Shown in pieces: positions 61,302 through 64,000 of a stretch of DNA of 64,000 bases. The stretch is from NCBI GenBank assembly GCA_012523895.1, contig JAAYSZ010000002.1, positions 1 through 64,000 on the forward strand, given 5' to 3'. The DNA comes from Erysipelotrichaceae bacterium. GTDB lineage: Bacteria > Bacillota_I > Bacilli_A > Erysipelotrichales > Erysipelotrichaceae. The position numbers were made by a program, and so were the translations under genes. How positions within the stretch are numbered: the stretch's first letter is position 1; every line of letters starts with the position of its first letter. The notes beneath the pieces are model-generated. The model saw only the letters and a program-made list of their open reading frames with translations. It had not been told where the DNA came from and searched no databases.

Positions 61302-62356
61302 AAATAAGAGATAAGGTTTTAGAGTTTCCACTTATTCAAGGTGGAATGGGAGTAGGGGTTTCTTTAGGAAGACTTGCTGGTAGTGTTATGAAGGAAGGAT
61401 GCATGGGTGTTATTAGTTGTGCTCATCCTGGATATTATAAAGAAAACTTTTTAAAGAAAAACAGAGAATGTAATTTATCAGCTATTAAGGAACAGGTTGA
61501 TATTGCAAGATCTATTTCTAATGGTAAAGGATTACTTGGTGTAAATATAATGGTTGCTGGTACTGATTATGCATACATTGTAAAAGAAAGTATTAAAAGT
61601 GGAGTTGATGCAATTATTTCAGGTGCTGGTTTACCTTTAGATTTACCTTCTTATAAAGAAGAAAAAGACGATGTATTACTTGCTCCAATTGTTTCTAGTG
61701 CTAAGGCTGCTAATTTAATTTGTAAGGTTTGGGATAAAAGATATAATTATATTCCTGATTTTATGGTTGTTGAATCTAGTGAGGCTGGAGGACATTTAGG
61801 TTTTAAATTAGATGATTTAGTGAATAAAACTTGTGAATCTTTAGAAAGTATTATTAAAACTGTTAGAGAAATAATTAAACCTTTTGAAGAAAAATATAAT
61901 TATCGAATTCCTATTTTTGCGGCAGGTGGAATTTTTGATGGTAAAGATATGAAAGAAGCAATGAGTCATGGTGCTGATGGAGTTCAAGTTGGTACAAGAT
62001 TTATTGCAACACATGAATGTGATGTTGCTGATGGATTTAAAGAAATGATTGTTGATTGTAAAAAAGAAGATTTAGGATTAGTTAAGAGTCCTTCAGGTTT
62101 TCCTGGTAGAGGTATTAGAAATAACTTTATCAAAAATACAGAAGCAATAGGAAATATTAGCGTTAAAACTTGTGTTAACTGTATAAAGCCTTGTAATCCA
62201 AAAGATACACCTTATTGTATTACTACTGCTTTAGTTAATAGTGCTAAAGGTGATAAAGAAAATGGATTATTCTTTGCGGGTACTAATGCATATAGAATTG
62301 ATAAAATCGTTAGTGTTAAAGAGTTAATTGATGAGTTTAAAGGAGCTTTTGTATGA
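61298..62356 (+). CDS. Second FabK/nitronate-monooxygenase-like flavoprotein
   Basis: A 352-aa TIM-barrel flavin oxidoreductase resembling FabK and nitronate monooxygenase. FPLIQGGMGVGVS opens it, VVESSEAGGHLGF lies near residue 156 and FAAGGIFDGKDM near 207. It differs from FabK by a C-terminal cysteine cluster (TCVNCIKPCNPKDTPYC, near 290-306), which could bind an Fe-S cluster or metal. Lying between fabK and fabD with 4-bp overlaps at both ends, it is a true operon member. It may reduce specific enoyl chains or make unsaturated products; its role is not established. Confidence 0.82.
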   Translation: MKIRDKVLEFPLIQGGMGVGVSLGRLAGSVMKEGCMGVISCAHPGYYKENFLKKNRECNLSAIKEQVDIARSISNGKGLLGVNIMVAGTDYAYIVKESIKSGVDAIISGAGLPLDLPSYKEEKDDVLLAPIVSSAKAANLICKVWDKRYNYIPDFMVVESSEAGGHLGFKLDDLVNKTCESLESIIKTVREIIKPFEEKYNYRIPIFAAGGIFDGKDMKEAMSHGADGVQVGTRFIATHECDVADGFKEMIVDCKKEDLGLVKSPSGFPGRGIRNNFIKNTEAIGNISVKTCVNCIKPCNPKDTPYCITTALVNSAKGDKENGLFFAGTNAYRIDKIVSVKELIDEFKGAFV

Positions 62357-63255
62357 AAGTAGCATTTTTATTTGCTGGGCAAGGTGTTCAATATGTTGGA
62401 ATGGGTAAAGAATTATATGAAAAAAGTAATACCTTTAAAAGCATATTTGATAAGCTTCCTAGTGATGTAAAAGATATTTGTTTTAATGGTCCAGAAGAAG
62501 ATTTAAATAATACTTTAAATGCTCAACCTGCAATTCTTGCGACTTCTTATGGTATTGCAAGTGTTTTAAAAGAAAAAGGAATAGATTGTGAGTTCTGTGC
62601 AGGTCTTAGTTTAGGTGAGTATAGTGCACTTACTTATAGTGGTGTATTTAATATTGATGATGCTATTGAGATTGTTAGACAAAGAGGTAGTATAATGGCT
62701 GATGCATTACCTTTAGGCACTACAGGAATGGCGGCAATTATTAATAGTGATGAAGAAACAATTAATAATGTTATTGGTAATTTTGAAAATTTAGGAATAG
62801 CTAACTATAATTCTTCAAAACAAATTGTAATTACTGGTGATATTAATAGTATTGATAAAGCTATAGAAAAGTTTAAAGAATTAAAAGTTAGAGCTATTAA
62901 ATTAAATGTTAGTGGAGCATTTCATTCTTCATATTTAGAAGATGCAAGTGTAAAACTTAATGAAGTATTAAGTAATTATGAAATAAAAAAGCCTTTAAAA
63001 AAGGTTGTGTTTAATGTTACTGGAAATGATGAAGATAATGATATTAAAGATCTTCTTACAAAACAGATTAAATCAAGTGTTTTATTTAGACAAAGCATTG
63101 AATATATGATTTCTAAGGGTGTAGATACATTTATAGAAATAGGTCCTGGTAAGACTCTTAGTGGCTTTGTAAGAGCTACTAGTAAAGATGTTAATGTTTA
63201 TCAGGTTGAAACATATGAATCTATAGAAAAGGTGGTGGATTTACTAAATGAATAA
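62353..63255 (+). CDS. fabD: Malonyl-CoA:ACP transacylase
   Basis: A 300-aa enzyme that loads malonate onto ACP. AFLFAGQGVQYVGMG is the start motif, GLSLGEYSAL near residue 84 holds the catalytic serine, and GAFHSSYLEDA near 195 the catalytic histidine. Coupled by 4-bp and 8-bp overlaps to its neighbours. Confidence 0.96.
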   Translation: MKVAFLFAGQGVQYVGMGKELYEKSNTFKSIFDKLPSDVKDICFNGPEEDLNNTLNAQPAILATSYGIASVLKEKGIDCEFCAGLSLGEYSALTYSGVFNIDDAIEIVRQRGSIMADALPLGTTGMAAIINSDEETINNVIGNFENLGIANYNSSKQIVITGDINSIDKAIEKFKELKVRAIKLNVSGAFHSSYLEDASVKLNEVLSNYEIKKPLKKVVFNVTGNDEDNDIKDLLTKQIKSSVLFRQSIEYMISKGVDTFIEIGPGKTLSGFVRATSKDVNVYQVETYESIEKVVDLLNE

Positions 63256-63979
63256 GGTTGCTTTAGTAACAGGTGGAAGTAGAGGAATTGGAAGAGCAGT
63301 TTGTATAAAACTTGCAAGTGATGGTTATGACATCGTATTAAACTACAGTAGTTCACAAGGTCCTGCAGAGGAAGTTAAAGAAGAATGTGAAAAGTTTGGA
63401 GTGAAGGTTTATTTAGAAAAAGCTGATGTTTCAAACTTTGAAGAAGTTTCTAATATGATTAGCAAAGTTGTAAAAGAAGCTGGAAGAATTGATGTTCTTG
63501 TAAATAATGCAGGAATTAATAGAGATAACTTATTACTTAGAATGAGTGAAGAAGATTTTGATAAGGTTATTGATATTAATTTAAAAGGTTCTTTTAATAC
63601 AATTAAAAATGTTTCTAGAGTTATGATGAAACAAAGAAGTGGTGTAATTATTAATATGTCTAGTGTTATTGGTTTAACTGGTAATGTAGGACAAATTAAT
63701 TATTCTGCTAGTAAGGCTGGAATTATTGGATTGACTAAGTCTTGTGCAAAAGAATTTGCATCTAGAAATATTAGATGTAATGCAATAGCTCCTGGATTTA
63801 TTAAGTCTGATATGACTGATAAATTATCTGATGATATCAAAAACAATATAATGGAACAAATCCCTTTAAAGAGATTTGGTGAAGCTAGTGATGTTGCTAA
63901 TTTGGTTAGTTTCTTAGCTAGTGATAATGCTAGTTATATTACTGGACAAGTTATAAGTATAAATGGTGGTATGGTATGA
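63248..63979 (+). CDS. fabG: 3-oxoacyl-ACP reductase
   Basis: A 243-aa short-chain dehydrogenase using NADPH for the first reduction of the cycle. TGGSRGIGRA near residue 8 binds the cofactor, NNAGI near 87 and the catalytic S-Y-K set is in MSSVIG and YSASKAG (near 137-156). The end ISINGGMV is typical. Overlaps fabD upstream and fabF downstream (ATGA). Confidence 0.97.
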   Translation: MNKVALVTGGSRGIGRAVCIKLASDGYDIVLNYSSSQGPAEEVKEECEKFGVKVYLEKADVSNFEEVSNMISKVVKEAGRIDVLVNNAGINRDNLLLRMSEEDFDKVIDINLKGSFNTIKNVSRVMMKQRSGVIINMSSVIGLTGNVGQINYSASKAGIIGLTKSCAKEFASRNIRCNAIAPGFIKSDMTDKLSDDIKNNIMEQIPLKRFGEASDVANLVSFLASDNASYITGQVISINGGMV

Positions 63980-64000
63980 AAAGAGTAGTTATTACAGGCA
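63976..64000 (+). CDS. fabF: Beta-ketoacyl-ACP synthase II, 5' end only
   Basis: ATG 63976 overlaps the fabG stop and begins MKRVVITG, the usual FabF start. The window ends after eight codons, so only position and opening support the call; the gene would perform chain elongation. Confidence 0.75.

Noticed and set aside
1..64000. CRISPR arrays, tRNA and rRNA genes
   Set aside because: No regularly spaced repeat array and no tRNA-like TTCGA(A/T)TC arm with cloverleaf context or rRNA segment was found by eye.

Overview
The window is strongly AT-rich, with A/T-rich codons, AGGAGG-type ribosome binding sites, frequent TTG/GTG starts and many intrinsic terminators. This fits a low-GC member of the Bacillota. 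Rubredoxins, a double-rubredoxin fusion, a bacterial ferredoxin and an anaerobic sulfatase-maturating radical SAM enzyme point to an anaerobe. A FabK-type fatty acid synthesis operon behind a FabT-like operator, a SAM-I riboswitch, TrkAH and DegV proteins agree with this. I would place it near Erysipelotrichia or Clostridia, but the sequence alone does not fix the taxon.

Layout. 0-9 kb is mixed accessory and housekeeping: a YhcG-like PD-(D/E)XK nuclease with a collapsed second copy, xpt, an esterase/acyltransferase pair, bioY, small unknown genes, and a SAM-I riboswitch (minus strand) in front of a 104-codon gene of unknown function. 9-16 kb holds a GT8 glycosyltransferase, a C45-type Ntn hydrolase, a polysaccharide deacetylase, a DUF362 protein, a SWIM zinc-finger protein and several unknown small genes, framed by two inverted copies of a 49-bp element. 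15.7-28 kb is a segmental duplication. Copy B (20.9-28.0 kb) is complete: an operator of four 11-bp repeats, an ABC efflux pair, a HExxH protein, a two-component system, a serine hydrolase and degV. Copy A (15.7-16.9 kb) keeps only the operator, the first codons of the ABC gene and degV. Between the copies lies a McrBC restriction module with a convergent PUA/EVE-like plus Mrr-like gene. 28-38.5 kb is mostly housekeeping: ArsC-like, Nudix, PhnA, a SNF2 helicase, an S66 peptidase, TrkA/TrkH, an iron-sulfur/rubredoxin cluster behind a Fur/PerR-like box, and a Crp/Fnr-type regulator.

38.6-55.4 kb is the most unusual block. Two complete BMP-type (nucleoside-class) ABC importers, each lipoprotein-ATPase-permease-permease, are interleaved with a DUF3604 metallohydrolase, two tandem LysR regulators, a cytoplasmic Cys-type sulfatase, its radical SAM maturase and a TauE/SafE anion exporter. 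Read together they suggest uptake of a sulfated, probably nucleoside-like small molecule, cytoplasmic hydrolysis and export of the sulfur oxyanion. This is inference from gene content.

55.5 kb to the end is a type II fatty acid synthesis operon, acpP-accBCDA-fabH-fabK-(second FabK-like)-fabD-fabG-fabF. It is driven by a promoter with a FabT-like palindrome in its spacer, has an attenuating terminator just after acpP, and the window ends inside fabF.
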